Of a stretch of DNA of 64,000 bases, positions 46,185 to 55,338 are shown piece after piece. Numbering within the stretch: position 1 is the first letter of the stretch; each line of letters starts with the position of its first letter. Under the pieces are notes generated by a model. It was not told the origin of the DNA. It was given only the letters and a program-made list of their open reading frames with translations, and did no database searches. Source of the stretch: Campylobacter suis (lineage in GTDB: Bacteria; Campylobacterota; Campylobacteria; Campylobacterales; Campylobacteraceae); assembly GCF_905120475.1 (NCBI RefSeq), contig NZ_CAJHOE010000001.1:372001-436000 (forward strand), read 5' to 3'. The position numbers and the translations under genes are program-made.

Positions 46185-47619
46185 AAAACTTAGACATACA
46201 CTCATCGTAAATTTCACTATTTTCACATTGTATTAGCAATGTATCTGCATTTTCAAAGATAAATGAGCCAGTCGGTTTTATATATTCATTGTTACGCTTT
46301 ATCATAATGACTAGCAAGGTTGTTGGCAAATTTATCTCTGCTAGACTTTTACCCACAAGAGTTGAGTTTGGCTGTACGCAAAACTGTTTTAGAGCATATG
46401 TGAGTATCGGAGAGCTACTAAGGGGTGGCTGTTTTGGCTCTTCTTCAAGAACGACATCAAATTTTCTTGCAGCATACGGGATACTTGCGCCTTGAAGGCA
46501 AATGGAGATTAAGACCATGAAAAATATAATATTAAATATCATATTTGCATGCTCTAATCCACCACCATATGTATAGGTTGCAAGCACGATAGGAACGACA
46601 CCTCTAAGCCCAACCCAAGAGATGAAAAGCTTATCTTTAAAACCAAATCTTGAATATACCAGTGATACAAAAACGCCTATAGGTCTAGCAACAAAGATGA
46701 GCCATAGGGCTAGTAAAAATGCCATTAGTGCTATGCCAGGAAGCTCAGAAGGTGTTACTAAAAGACCAAGTGTTAAAAAGACCACAAGCTGCATAGCCCA
46801 TGCGATACCATCGTGAAAGCCTATTAAATTTTTCTTGTGTACAAACTCTTTTTTGTTTATAAAAATTCCAGCCATATAAACAGCTAAATACCCATTGCCT
46901 CCTAATTTTGCGCAAACTGTATATAAAAGCAGTATCCAAGCGACTGAAAAAACTGGGTAAAGTCCAGAAATTTTAAGCTTTATCCTATTAAATATACCAG
47001 GCAATAATATGCCAAAGATATAGCCTAAAACCGCCCCTATGCCAAACTGCTTTATAAATGTCAGTGCTATGTCATTGCCTGTTGGAAGCTGAGATAGTGA
47101 GATGATTTGTATCAATGTTAGAGTTAAAAATATCGCCATCGGGTCGTTTGAGCCAGACTCAAGCTCTAAAAGCGGTCCGATATTGTTTTTTAGCGAGAGA
47201 TTATTTGCCTTTAAGACTGCAAAAACAGCGGCTGCGTCGGTTGATGAGATGATGGCACAAAGCAAAAATGCCTCAAGCCAGCTATACCCAAGTAAAAATT
47301 TAGCAACTGGCAGTAAGGCTAGGGCGGTTAGGATAACACCAGCAGTTGCTAGTATAATGCCTCTTGAAAAAACTGGTTTTATAGAGTTAAAAACCGTGTC
47401 AAGTCCGCCCGCATAAAGTATAAATATAAGCGCCAACATGCCTACATTTTGTGTCATACTTTGATCATCAAAGCTTACGCCTAAAAGCCCGTCTGAGCCA
47501 GCAAGCATACCAACGCCAAGAAAGACAAGCAGTGAAGGTATACCAAGTCTATCGGTAAATTTACTAGCTAGTATAGAAGTTATAAGTAAGATCGCAAAAA
47601 ATAAAAGTAAATTTTCCAA
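46183..47619 (-). CDS. K+/H+ antiporter, CPA family with TrkA-C domain
   Basis: The 478-residue protein has about 12 membrane helices with the cation/proton-antiporter core (GLRGVVPIVLATY; ESGSNDPMAIFL) followed by a short cytoplasmic RCK/TrkA-C-like tail (LPTTLLVIMIKRNNEYIKPT). The layout is that of NhaP2/CvrA. The C. jejuni gene in this position is labelled kefB, though motifs favour the NhaP2 type. Ion specificity is inferred. Confidence 0.88.
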   Translation of the reverse strand: MENLLLFFAILLITSILASKFTDRLGIPSLLVFLGVGMLAGSDGLLGVSFDDQSMTQNVGMLALIFILYAGGLDTVFNSIKPVFSRGIILATAGVILTALALLPVAKFLLGYSWLEAFLLCAIISSTDAAAVFAVLKANNLSLKNNIGPLLELESGSNDPMAIFLTLTLIQIISLSQLPTGNDIALTFIKQFGIGAVLGYIFGILLPGIFNRIKLKISGLYPVFSVAWILLLYTVCAKLGGNGYLAVYMAGIFINKKEFVHKKNLIGFHDGIAWAMQLVVFLTLGLLVTPSELPGIALMAFLLALWLIFVARPIGVFVSLVYSRFGFKDKLFISWVGLRGVVPIVLATYTYGGGLEHANMIFNIIFFMVLISICLQGASIPYAARKFDVVLEEEPKQPPLSSSPILTYALKQFCVQPNSTLVGKSLAEINLPTTLLVIMIKRNNEYIKPTGSFIFENADTLLIQCENSEIYDECMSKF

Positions 47620-47635
47620 AATTTAACCTAAAAAA

Positions 47636-48079
47636 TTAAAAAAACTCATCATTTGTAGTTGCATCAAGGTCGGTTGTCCTTAGACATTCTAGCAAGATAC
47701 CGTAATTATCTTTTATCTCATCTTGAAATTTTTCAAGCAAGACTTTTGAGCTGCTACCATCGTGGGGGTAATTGACTACAATATCAAGTGGCCTTTCACT
47801 TAAAAACTCTTGAATTCCTTCTAAAAGTTTAAGTGCTCCGTTTTTATTTGTTGCAAAAAGTACGGCAACAAAGTGGTTTTTCTCTTGCACAACAGCATCG
47901 GTATTTCTTAAAATTTTTTCTATTATCCACTCATAGCCAGTGTTTGTTTCTGGGATCTGAAAATAGATAAGAGAGAGCTCCTTGGCATCTTTTGTATGGT
48001 TGTAATAGCGCTTCATGACTGAAATTTCAAGATCAACAAGTGATGATAAATTTTGTGGCAAAAAGTGTTTTGCAGCCAT
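47636..48079 (-). CDS. Protein of unknown function between antiporter and sensor kinase
   Basis: The 147-residue soluble protein has no signal peptide. Alternating predicted strands and helices (ELSLIYFQIPETNTGYEWII; NHFVAVLFATNKNGALKLLE) are reminiscent of a nucleotide-cyclase (GGDEF-like) fold without the GGDEF motif, but this is only a resemblance. It lies 16 bases before the antiporter gene and 25 bases after cprS, on the same strand. Function unknown. Confidence 0.75.
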   Translation of the reverse strand: MAAKHFLPQNLSSLVDLEISVMKRYYNHTKDAKELSLIYFQIPETNTGYEWIIEKILRNTDAVVQEKNHFVAVLFATNKNGALKLLEGIQEFLSERPLDIVVNYPHDGSSSKVLLEKFQDEIKDNYGILLECLRTTDLDATTNDEFF

Positions 48080-48104
48080 TTTTTGTCCCTTTTTTATGTA
48101 AATT

Positions 48105-49346
48105 TTACTTTGAGATTATACCACACAAATTATCAAAAATAAATATATTCATTTCATTTTTATATTCATAGCTTAGTTTCATGCCGTGTGCGCTTAAGAT
48201 ATTGCTTACTATATATAGCCCAAGACCAAAACTTTTTTGCGTATTTTGACCTTTGATAAAGGGCTGGATGTAAAACTCAAGCTTTTCTTTGAGCGGTTCG
48301 CCACGACTCATAAATTTGATATTATCAGGCGTGGTTAGGACATTTACATGTTTGTCAGTTGAGTATTTTAGCCCGTTATCTAGCATATTTTTAATAGCTA
48401 TACTAAAAAGCTTAAACTCAACATTTAGCTTTAAATTCTCAACTCTATTTAGCCCAACTTGACTAGGTTCTATCATCGCTAAATCAATAGCCTCATCCAT
48501 GATGTCATCTAAAAAACAAGTTGTTTTGTTGCTAAGTTCTATCTTTGATGTGGTCTGCTCAATCGCCGCAAGTTCATTTATTAAATTTTCTAGTTTATTA
48601 AAAACACTGATAAATCTATCTTTGCTCTTTCCCTCATCCATCATCTCAGCAACCAAACGACCTTTTGTGATAGGTGTTTTTAACTCATGCATGATGTTTC
48701 GCAAAAAAAGATGGCGTGAGTCATTGAGTGTTTTTATCTGTAAGACAGCATCATAAAAAGCCTGAGAAACATCGGAAATTTCGTCATTACCACGACTTAC
48801 ATTTACTACGCCATCTATATCGCCATTTGCAAATTTTGTTATTTGGCGTTTTAGTTTTCTAAGTGGTTTTAGCTTATAGATAACAAAAATATATGCAACA
48901 AGCAAGATAATGCCAACTATGCCAAAAACAACCTTTATAACCTCATAGCGATATGGCTGAAATTCCGTATCCATGAGTAGTTTGATGTTGTCGATGTGGC
49001 GAATCTTAAGATAGTGGTGTCTTTGAAAAAGCAGTATAGCGCTTGAACCTATGTCATCAGAAATTTCTTCTAAAACCTGAGCTTTTGCAAGCACTTCTGC
49101 TTTTAAGGTTTGGTCTTTTATCTCTGGCATGTTTATGTTTTTAAGCGAGTCTTTAAATTTCTCCTCATTTATTATCCCACTCATATAAAAAAGATGCGCT
49201 TGTGCGACATTTGAATATTTGTTATTTAGCTCTTTTGAGTAGTTTTGCTTATCATATCCCATAAGCCACAAAAACGCTAGGCATACAGAGATAAGCGCAA
49301 GCGAAAAGATAAAGGTGATCGTTATAAAAATAGATGAGCGTTGCAT
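48105..49346 (-). CDS. cprS: Sensor histidine kinase, CprS/ArsS-like
   Basis: A 413-residue kinase: an N-terminal membrane helix, a periplasmic loop of about 110 residues, a second helix (VFGIVGIILLVAYIFVIY), HAMP region, the H box HELKTPITKGRL, the N box NMLDNGLKYS and the G box SFGLGLYIVSNIL. In C. jejuni CprRS lies beside htrA and controls envelope and biofilm-related genes; the same location here supports the name. It overlaps the ends of cprR and starts at ATG. Confidence 0.85.
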   Translation of the reverse strand: MQRSSIFITITFIFSLALISVCLAFLWLMGYDKQNYSKELNNKYSNVAQAHLFYMSGIINEEKFKDSLKNINMPEIKDQTLKAEVLAKAQVLEEISDDIGSSAILLFQRHHYLKIRHIDNIKLLMDTEFQPYRYEVIKVVFGIVGIILLVAYIFVIYKLKPLRKLKRQITKFANGDIDGVVNVSRGNDEISDVSQAFYDAVLQIKTLNDSRHLFLRNIMHELKTPITKGRLVAEMMDEGKSKDRFISVFNKLENLINELAAIEQTTSKIELSNKTTCFLDDIMDEAIDLAMIEPSQVGLNRVENLKLNVEFKLFSIAIKNMLDNGLKYSTDKHVNVLTTPDNIKFMSRGEPLKEKLEFYIQPFIKGQNTQKSFGLGLYIVSNILSAHGMKLSYEYKNEMNIFIFDNLCGIISK

Positions 49347-50032
49347 TATAAAACCAGCTTATAGCCGATACCTCTTATGGCGTGTATATAGCGAGGCTCT
49401 TTTGGGTTTTCGCCAAGTTTTGTGCGTATACGACCTATCATCACATCAATACTTTTACTGGTGCTGTCTTCGTTTAAGCTTTCGCAGTTATAGATAAGTT
49501 CTTCACGACTTACTGCACCACCTTGCTTTGTGATAAGATATCGTAGTATGTCGTATTCAGCTATCGTTAATGAGAGCGGAGTGCCTTTAAATAAAATTTC
49601 ATGCTCAAAATCTTTTAAGACTATGTCTTTATTTGTATCTATCTGCTCTTTTTGTCCTGGGTTTGCCATATTTTGCTGGCGACGCAGATGGCTTTTTATG
49701 CGAGCTAGAAGCTCTTGCGGATTATAAGGCTTTGGCAGATAGTCATCGGCTCCGTTATCTAGTGCCTTAACTTTATCTGTTATGTCGTGGCGAGCGCTTG
49801 AGATGATGATGGGAACATTGTGGTTTTTACGAATTTCTGTACAAACCTCAAGCCCATCAATGCCAGGCAAAGTAAGGTCAAGTATGACTAGGTCAAAGTT
49901 TTGCGTATTTAGCGTAGAAAGCCCAAGATAAGGCTCATCTACCACTGTTACTTTCATCTCGTTTGTCTCTAAAAACTCAGTTAAAATTTCAGCCAGCTCA
50001 AGGTCATCTTCTATCATTAAAATTTTTGTCAT
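49346..50032 (-). CDS. cprR: OmpR-family response regulator, CprR-like
   Basis: The 228-residue protein has a receiver domain with the phospho-acceptor aspartate in LVILDLTLPG, acidic residues MIEDD near the start and K in LPKPYNPQELL, and a winged-helix DNA-binding domain ending RYIHAIRGIGYKLVL. It precedes cprS with a one-base overlap. Two -10-like TATAAT sequences lie upstream on the minus strand (50053-50058 and 50072-50077). Confidence 0.87.
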   Translation of the reverse strand: MTKILMIEDDLELAEILTEFLETNEMKVTVVDEPYLGLSTLNTQNFDLVILDLTLPGIDGLEVCTEIRKNHNVPIIISSARHDITDKVKALDNGADDYLPKPYNPQELLARIKSHLRRQQNMANPGQKEQIDTNKDIVLKDFEHEILFKGTPLSLTIAEYDILRYLITKQGGAVSREELIYNCESLNEDSTSKSIDVMIGRIRTKLGENPKEPRYIHAIRGIGYKLVL

Positions 50033-50052
50033 ATTTTCTCCATTTTTTTAAA

Positions 50053-50077
50053 ATTATAACGATAAAAATTTATTATA
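50053..50077 (-). promoter_or_regulatory. Tandem -10 candidates of cprRS
   Basis: Two TATAAT hexamers on the minus strand (plus-strand ATTATA at 50053-50058 and 50072-50077), 21 and 40 bases before the cprR start. The nearer would give a leader of about 14 bases. Confidence 0.45.
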
Positions 50078-50085
50078 AGGTTAAA

Positions 50086-50102
50086 AAGGGGATAAACCCC
50101 TT
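50086..50102 (-). terminator. Intrinsic terminator of metY
   Basis: AAGGGG-TTTAT-CCCCTT on the minus strand followed by TTT, six bases after the metY stop codon. Confidence 0.75.
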
Positions 50103-50107
50103 GTTTT

Positions 50108-51376
50108 TTAGACGGCGCTAAGCGCTTGGTCTAGATCGTTTATAAGATCATTAGCGTCTTCTAGCCCTACGCTTAGCCTAATAACACCAGAACCTATACC
50201 AATGGCATTTAGCTCATCTTCACTTGATTGAAAGTGTGTAGTGCTTGCTGGATGAGTGATGAGCGACTTACTATCTCCGATATTTACAACGATACTAAAA
50301 ATTTTAGTTGAGTTTATAATCTTTGTAGCAAATTCTCTATCCCCAACATCAAAACTAAGAAGTCCGCTAGCGCCATTTTCTAGGTAAGTTTTTGCTCTTT
50401 CGTTGTATTTGTCGCCATTTAAAAGTGGATAATTAACACTTTTTACCTTTGGATGTGAAGCTAAAAATTCAGCTACTTTTAGTGTATTTTCACAGTGTTT
50501 TTTCATCCTTAAATTTAGCGTTTCAAGACCTTGTATAAGCAAAAAGGCATTCATTGGAGCCAGCGTAGCGCCCAAATCTCTTAACAAGGAAAGTCTTGCT
50601 CTTAGCGTGTATATATCAAAATCATCTGGTAGTTTTGCATAAATAAGACCGTGGTAACTCTCATCTGGCTCGTTGTAAAACGCATAGCGAGCATTATCTC
50701 TAAGCAGGTCATTTAACTCATAAGACGCACTTATAAGACCGCCAAGTGCCGAGCCCTGACCGCCAATATATTTAGTGGCGCTATGCACTGAAACATCGAT
50801 ACCGTGCTTAAATGGCTTAAATAACACCGGGGTTGCTACAGTGTTATCTACTATCGTTACTATGCGGTGTTTTTTGGCGATCTTTACGATCTCATCTATT
50901 TTTGGTATGACGATTTGCGGGTTTGAAAGGCTTTCAAAAAATATGGCTTTCGTCTTTTCATCTATTAAATTTTCTATCTCACTTGGATTATCTGGGTCAA
51001 AAATCCTAGCTACAATACCAAAACGCTTCATCGTGCGAGTAAGCAAGGCTGAGGCGTAAATCTTGTTTGAGACGATTATGTTGTCGCCACATTCAGCTAA
51101 ATTTATGATGGAGTAAAATATCGCTGCCATACCACTGCTTGTGCTTATAGCTGCGCGTCCGCCCTCAAAAGCGGCAAACCTAGCTTCAAGTACATCAAGA
51201 GTTGGATTTGTTAGGCGCGAGTATATCGGACCAAGTTCTTTTAAAGCAAAGCGATTTGCCGCAGTTTGGGTGTTGCCAAAGTCAAAAGCTGTGCTCATAT
51301 AAAGTGGCGCACACATTGCCCCTGTTGCGGTTTTGGTATCATATCCAGCGTGCGTTGCTATGGTTTCTAGGTTCAT
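50108..51376 (-). CDS. metY: O-acetylhomoserine sulfhydrylase/aminocarboxypropyltransferase
   Basis: This PLP enzyme makes homocysteine from O-acetylhomoserine and sulphide in methionine synthesis. The 422-residue protein has the family start ETIATHAGYD, SSGMAAIFYSI, the PLP lysine in SVHSATKYIGGQGSALGG and the C-terminal LIRLSVGLED-like segment (VIRLSVGLEDANDL). I use the ATG at 51376, which has GGAGG in front; an in-frame TTG four codons earlier overlaps that site. A TACAAT -10 candidate lies at 51403-51408 (minus). Confidence 0.94.
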   Translation of the reverse strand: MNLETIATHAGYDTKTATGAMCAPLYMSTAFDFGNTQTAANRFALKELGPIYSRLTNPTLDVLEARFAAFEGGRAAISTSSGMAAIFYSIINLAECGDNIIVSNKIYASALLTRTMKRFGIVARIFDPDNPSEIENLIDEKTKAIFFESLSNPQIVIPKIDEIVKIAKKHRIVTIVDNTVATPVLFKPFKHGIDVSVHSATKYIGGQGSALGGLISASYELNDLLRDNARYAFYNEPDESYHGLIYAKLPDDFDIYTLRARLSLLRDLGATLAPMNAFLLIQGLETLNLRMKKHCENTLKVAEFLASHPKVKSVNYPLLNGDKYNERAKTYLENGASGLLSFDVGDREFATKIINSTKIFSIVVNIGDSKSLITHPASTTHFQSSEDELNAIGIGSGVIRLSVGLEDANDLINDLDQALSAV

Positions 51377-51536
51377 TTTTGCCTCCAAAGATTTTGTTTT
51401 AAATTGTATAAAAATTTTTTAAAAAGTTGCGTAAATTTAAAGTAAACTATCAAATTTTGGATAAAAGTGTGTAAAATCGTCATTTCAGCAATAAATTTAA
51501 AAAACATTGCTACAATAACAATAAAAATTTTGGAAA

Positions 51537-51872
51537 ATGATGAGTTTAGCCGAGGAAAAAGCCAAGCGAGTTAAGTATATTAGAGCTCTTGAGAAATTTG
51601 CAAAGTCTGCAATCAGTGCACTTAAGCGAGATGATTTTGACAAAAGTGAGTTTGAAAAAAGAAGCGAAAAAAATGCTAAAATTTTAGAAAAGTTAGAGCC
51701 TGTTTTTTTAGATCAGCCATATACAAAAGAGCTTGAAAATTTCGTAAATCAAGTCATTTTAAATGGTGAAAAAGATGAGCTTTTGCGTAGTGCAAATTTG
51801 CTTGAAAAGCTAAAAAATCAAAAAAGTTATAAAAAAGATAAACATAAAAATAAATTTAAGGAAGATTTGTGA
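51537..51872 (+). CDS. Small charged helical protein of unknown function
   Basis: The 111-residue protein is highly charged and helical (LEKFAKSAISALKRDDFDKS; ELLRSANLLEKLKNQKSYKK) with a lysine-rich tail. I do not recognise it. Two tandem ATG codons (51537, 51540) follow a TGGAAA stretch. It overlaps the HAD hydrolase gene by 4 bases. A TACAAT -10 candidate lies at 51511-51516. Confidence 0.7.
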   Translation: MMSLAEEKAKRVKYIRALEKFAKSAISALKRDDFDKSEFEKRSEKNAKILEKLEPVFLDQPYTKELENFVNQVILNGEKDELLRSANLLEKLKNQKSYKKDKHKNKFKEDL

Positions 51873-52501
51873 GAGTTGCGATATTTGATATGGATGGGAC
51901 GCTTATTGACAGCTCAGTTGCGATAGAAAAAACAGTCAATGATATAAGAGCCGAGCTATCTTTAGAACCACTATCAACGCAATTTATCATCACGGCAATA
52001 AATGAGCCGGGCAGGAATTTAGCTTACGATCTTTACGGTATAAATAATCCAGACGCAAGGCTAAGAGATAGCTTTGAAGAGAAATTTAAACAAAACTACG
52101 CAAAATTTGCTTGCACTTACGATAAAGTGGATTGGCTTTTAGATGAGTGTAGAGCTATGAGATATGCTGTTGCGCTTGCTTCAAATGCACCGCTTTATAC
52201 GCTTGAGGCTATACTTAAAAAATGTAAAATTTTTGAAAAATTTGACTATATTATCGGTGCAAATGATGAGATCCCACAAAAGCCAGACCCAAAAATGTTA
52301 GATCTAGTTTGTGATAAATTTGATACTAAAAAGGCTGTTTTTATAGGCGATAGTTTAAAAGATGAACTTGCTGCAAGTAATGCAAAAATGCCATACATTC
52401 AGGTTAGCTGGGGTTTTGGCGAAGTAAGCAAGAGTGCTAAATTTAATGCTAAAAGCGTACAAGAGGCGCTTATAATGATAAAGGACTTGCTTGATGATTG
52501 A
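51869..52501 (+). CDS. HAD-superfamily phosphatase (phosphoglycolate phosphatase-like)
   Basis: A 210-residue HAD hydrolase with motif I DMDGTLID, motif II LASNA, motif III lysine in PQKPDPKM and motif IV GDSLKDEL, plus a helical cap typical of Gph/PGMB relatives. The substrate is unknown. The start is GTG at 51869. It overlaps the DUF2018 gene by 8 bases. Confidence 0.88.
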   Translation: MRVAIFDMDGTLIDSSVAIEKTVNDIRAELSLEPLSTQFIITAINEPGRNLAYDLYGINNPDARLRDSFEEKFKQNYAKFACTYDKVDWLLDECRAMRYAVALASNAPLYTLEAILKKCKIFEKFDYIIGANDEIPQKPDPKMLDLVCDKFDTKKAVFIGDSLKDELAASNAKMPYIQVSWGFGEVSKSAKFNAKSVQEALIMIKDLLDD

Positions 52502-52748
52502 TATTTTTGAAAGTTCACCAAAGCAAAAATTTTATGATATTTTATTTAATGCAAATCAAAATTTAGTATCTACTGAGCTTGATGAGATTTTTAAATTTCA
52601 TGCTACTATGAGACTTTTTTTAGAGGAAAATGGATTTAAAGAGGCGGAAATTTTAGATTTTTTAGATAAGAATGAAGCTGCGATAGATAGCGAGATAAAC
52701 GACTTTTACATTCAGGTAAGCGGAGAAATTTTAAGCAAAAATGAGTAA
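52494..52748 (+). CDS. DUF2018 family protein (HP0242-like)
   Basis: The 84-residue helical protein resembles Helicobacter pylori HP0242, including the start DIFESSPKQKFYDILFNANQ and the ending ILSKNE. HP0242 forms a dimer with an unusual pseudo-knotted helical topology; its function is unknown. I take the ATG at 52494; a TTG lies one codon before. It overlaps both neighbours by 8 bases. The family assignment is from memory of the HP0242 sequence. Confidence 0.72.
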   Translation: MIDIFESSPKQKFYDILFNANQNLVSTELDEIFKFHATMRLFLEENGFKEAEILDFLDKNEAAIDSEINDFYIQVSGEILSKNE

Positions 52749-53181
52749 AATTGTCATACTTTTTTCAATGCTTGCCACATTTTGTTTTGCGGCTCCGCCA
52801 GTTTTTAACAGCACGCATACATTTGAGCTTAAAAAAGATGAGTGGGCTCGTGTTTGGGTGACTGAAAAGGCAACACAACAGAGAGATAGTTTTGACTTTC
52901 GCTGGACACTTTTTGATGCGACAAATATCATAGTACAAAGCTTTTTTAGGCGCTATCCAAAACATCTAACGCTTGCACTTGATAATAAAAGAGCAAGTTT
53001 TTTGCAAAAATTAGTGCCTGATTTTACAATGCCGCCTACAGATTCGGCACAGTTGCTTTTGACTTTTATTGATTTTAAGGACAAAAAGGCAAAATTTAAA
53101 GTAGATATAATTGACGGTGCTAACAGGGTTGATGTCGAGTTTGTCGACCCACCACAAAAGGGGATAAATGCAACAAATTGA
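52741..53181 (+). CDS. Exported protein of unknown function
   Basis: The 146-residue product has a signal peptide (MSKIVILFSMLATFCFAAPP) and a beta-rich mature domain (STHTFELKKDEWARVWVTEK; RRYPKHLTLALDNKRASFLQ) with no cysteine after the signal. A gene of this kind precedes the polyprenyl synthase in C. jejuni from memory. It overlaps DUF2018 by 8 bases and the synthase gene by 14. Function unknown. Confidence 0.75.
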   Translation: MSKIVILFSMLATFCFAAPPVFNSTHTFELKKDEWARVWVTEKATQQRDSFDFRWTLFDATNIIVQSFFRRYPKHLTLALDNKRASFLQKLVPDFTMPPTDSAQLLLTFIDFKDKKAKFKVDIIDGANRVDVEFVDPPQKGINATN

Positions 53182-54061
53182 TGAGATAATGTTAAAATTT
53201 ATAAACGAGTTTGGTTATCAAAGTGCAACGCAAATGTTTTTGCGTATCAGCTCTGGTAAAAAACTGCGCTCAAAACTTCTTTTAAAGATAGCTAGCCCAA
53301 ATCAAAAGGCATTTACGCTTTGTGCTATTATAGAGCTTATACACCTTGCTAGTTTGCTTCATGATGATGTGATAGATGATGCCAATACAAGGCGTGGCGA
53401 GCCTAGCATAAACGCTCTTTTTGGCACTAAAAATGCCATAATGCTGGGTGATATTTTATACTCAAAAGGCTTTTTTGAGCTTTCAAAATTCGAGCCAAAG
53501 ATCGCTCAAGTCGTTTCAGACGCAGTTAGTAAGCTAAGTATCGGTGAGCTTATGGATGTTGAGCTTTCTGTTTTTTTTAACACCGATAAAGAAAAGTATA
53601 TGCAAATGATATATAATAAAACGGCAGTCTTGATCGAAGCTAGTGCTATTTGTGGGGCTTTGCTTGCTGGCAAGGATGAGCAAAAATTTAGCATTTATGG
53701 TAAAAATCTAGGTCTTGCTTTTCAGATTATTGATGATGTGCTTGACATTACGCAAGACAGTAAAACTCTTGGTAAGCCAGCGCTTAATGACTTTGTTGAA
53801 GGCAAGATGACACTGCCATATATCTATCTTTACGAAAACTTGAATGACAGCGATAAAGATAAGCTAAGGTCGCTTTATAAAAAAGAGCTAGACAGCACTC
53901 AAATATCATGGCTAAGGCAAAAATTTGACTCTACAGGCTCTATCCAAAAGGCGGTAAATCTAGCACGAGAGCTTGGAGTAGAGGCATTAGACTGCATAAA
54001 AGAGTATCAAGATGCCGAGCTTGAAAACATCATCATAAGTATGATTGATAGGGAGTTTTGA
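53168..54061 (+). CDS. Polyprenyl diphosphate synthase
   Basis: The 297-residue trans-prenyltransferase makes a long-chain polyprenyl diphosphate for the quinone side chain. The first aspartate motif is LLHDDVIDDANTRRGEPS and the second is IIDDVLDITQDSKTLGKP, with small residues before the first motif, as in octaprenyl-type enzymes; the chain length cannot be fixed from sequence. It overlaps the preceding exported protein gene and is followed at once by hemA. Confidence 0.9.
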   Translation: MQQIDEIMLKFINEFGYQSATQMFLRISSGKKLRSKLLLKIASPNQKAFTLCAIIELIHLASLLHDDVIDDANTRRGEPSINALFGTKNAIMLGDILYSKGFFELSKFEPKIAQVVSDAVSKLSIGELMDVELSVFFNTDKEKYMQMIYNKTAVLIEASAICGALLAGKDEQKFSIYGKNLGLAFQIIDDVLDITQDSKTLGKPALNDFVEGKMTLPYIYLYENLNDSDKDKLRSLYKKELDSTQISWLRQKFDSTGSIQKAVNLARELGVEALDCIKEYQDAELENIIISMIDREF

Positions 54062-55338
54062 TGAGTTATTTAAACATTAGCTTTACTCATAAAAACACTG
54101 ATATTTCGGTACGAGAAAAGTTAGCACTTGATAATAGCGAGAAAAAAGAGCAAATTTTAAGACTTATTAAATCAAGTAAAAATATAGACGAAGTCGTTGT
54201 TCTTAGCACCTGTAATAGAGTTGAAATTTTAGCCAGCGTAGATGAGATAAAGCCTGCTAGTACGCATATCATAAGATGTATGGCAGTTTTTTCTGGAGTA
54301 TTTGAAGATGAGTTGTTTGAAAGGGCTGACATCTATGAAAATAGTGGAGCTATCCATCATCTTTTTGCTGTGGCAAGCTCGCTAGATAGCTTGGTTGTTG
54401 GTGAAACGCAGATAGTTGGGCAGCTAAAAGACGCTTTTAAATTTGCAAAAAATGCAAATACAAGTGGCGAAAAGCTTGAAAAGGCATTAGAGTATGCTAT
54501 AAAATGCGCGGCAAAAGTACGAAATGAAACACAAATTTCTAAAAATCCTATCTCGGTTTCATCGGTCGCAGTAGCTAAGGCAAAGGAAATTTTTGGCACG
54601 TTAGATGGGAAAACAGCCATTGTGGTGGGGGCTGGAGAGATGGGAGAATTGGCTGCTAGACATCTTATCGCAAGTGGTGCAAATGTTGTTATTGTAAATC
54701 GCTCGACCGAGCGCGTTGAGGCTTTAGTTGATGAACTTGGCGATAAGGCTAGCTGGGATAGTATATTAAAGCTAAAAGAGTATGTAAATTCACATGAGCT
54801 TATCTTCTCAAGCACCTCTGCCCCGCATCCTATCATCGTTGATATGATGCTTGAAAAAACGCCATTTAAACGCTACTTTTTTGACATTGCTGTGCCTAGA
54901 GATATAGATATAGTTCAAAATGAAGATATAAAAGTTTATGCTGTTGATGACCTTGAAGAGATCGTGCGTGCAAATCTTGCTCTTAGAGAAGAACAAGCGC
55001 AAATAGCCTACGGTATCGTGGCAAAAGACACAAGTGAGTTTTTAAAATTTATAAAAGATAGCGTAAGCGCCCCGCTTGTAAAAGAGCTTAGGCTAAGCGC
55101 AAATACTTGTATCCAAAAAGAGCTTGAAAAAGCGATACAAAAGGGCTATTTAAGGCATTGCGATAGGGATGAAGTGTTAAAATTTGCAATACAGCTTACA
55201 AATGCGTTTTTACACACACCTACCATAAATTTAAAATCACTTTCATCAAAAGATGATGCAAACGAGATTGCAAGAGCCATGAGATATATTTTTAATTTTC
55301 AAACAAACAAAAAGGACGAATTAGATGAAGTTTTCTAA
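54061..55338 (+). CDS. hemA: Glutamyl-tRNA reductase
   Basis: HemA reduces glutamyl-tRNA to glutamate-1-semialdehyde, the first step of C5 tetrapyrrole synthesis; HemL, its partner, is at 20836. The 425-residue protein shows the catalytic cysteine in LSTCNRVEIL, the GETQIVGQLKDAF loop, the NADPH-binding VVGAGEMGELAARHL and the C-terminal dimerisation helices. I take the ATG at 54061, overlapping the stop of the previous gene; a TTG lies one codon before. It overlaps proS by 14 bases. Confidence 0.97.
   Translation: MSYLNISFTHKNTDISVREKLALDNSEKKEQILRLIKSSKNIDEVVVLSTCNRVEILASVDEIKPASTHIIRCMAVFSGVFEDELFERADIYENSGAIHHLFAVASSLDSLVVGETQIVGQLKDAFKFAKNANTSGEKLEKALEYAIKCAAKVRNETQISKNPISVSSVAVAKAKEIFGTLDGKTAIVVGAGEMGELAARHLIASGANVVIVNRSTERVEALVDELGDKASWDSILKLKEYVNSHELIFSSTSAPHPIIVDMMLEKTPFKRYFFDIAVPRDIDIVQNEDIKVYAVDDLEEIVRANLALREEQAQIAYGIVAKDTSEFLKFIKDSVSAPLVKELRLSANTCIQKELEKAIQKGYLRHCDRDEVLKFAIQLTNAFLHTPTINLKSLSSKDDANEIARAMRYIFNFQTNKKDELDEVF

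Noticed and set aside
51377-51388. Upstream TTG start for metY
   Set aside because: It would place the GGAGG ribosome site inside the coding sequence; the ATG at 51376 is correctly spaced from it.
51377-51536. Possible SAM or other riboswitch before metY
   Set aside because: The leader implied by the -10 at 51403 is only about 20 bases, too short for any riboswitch.
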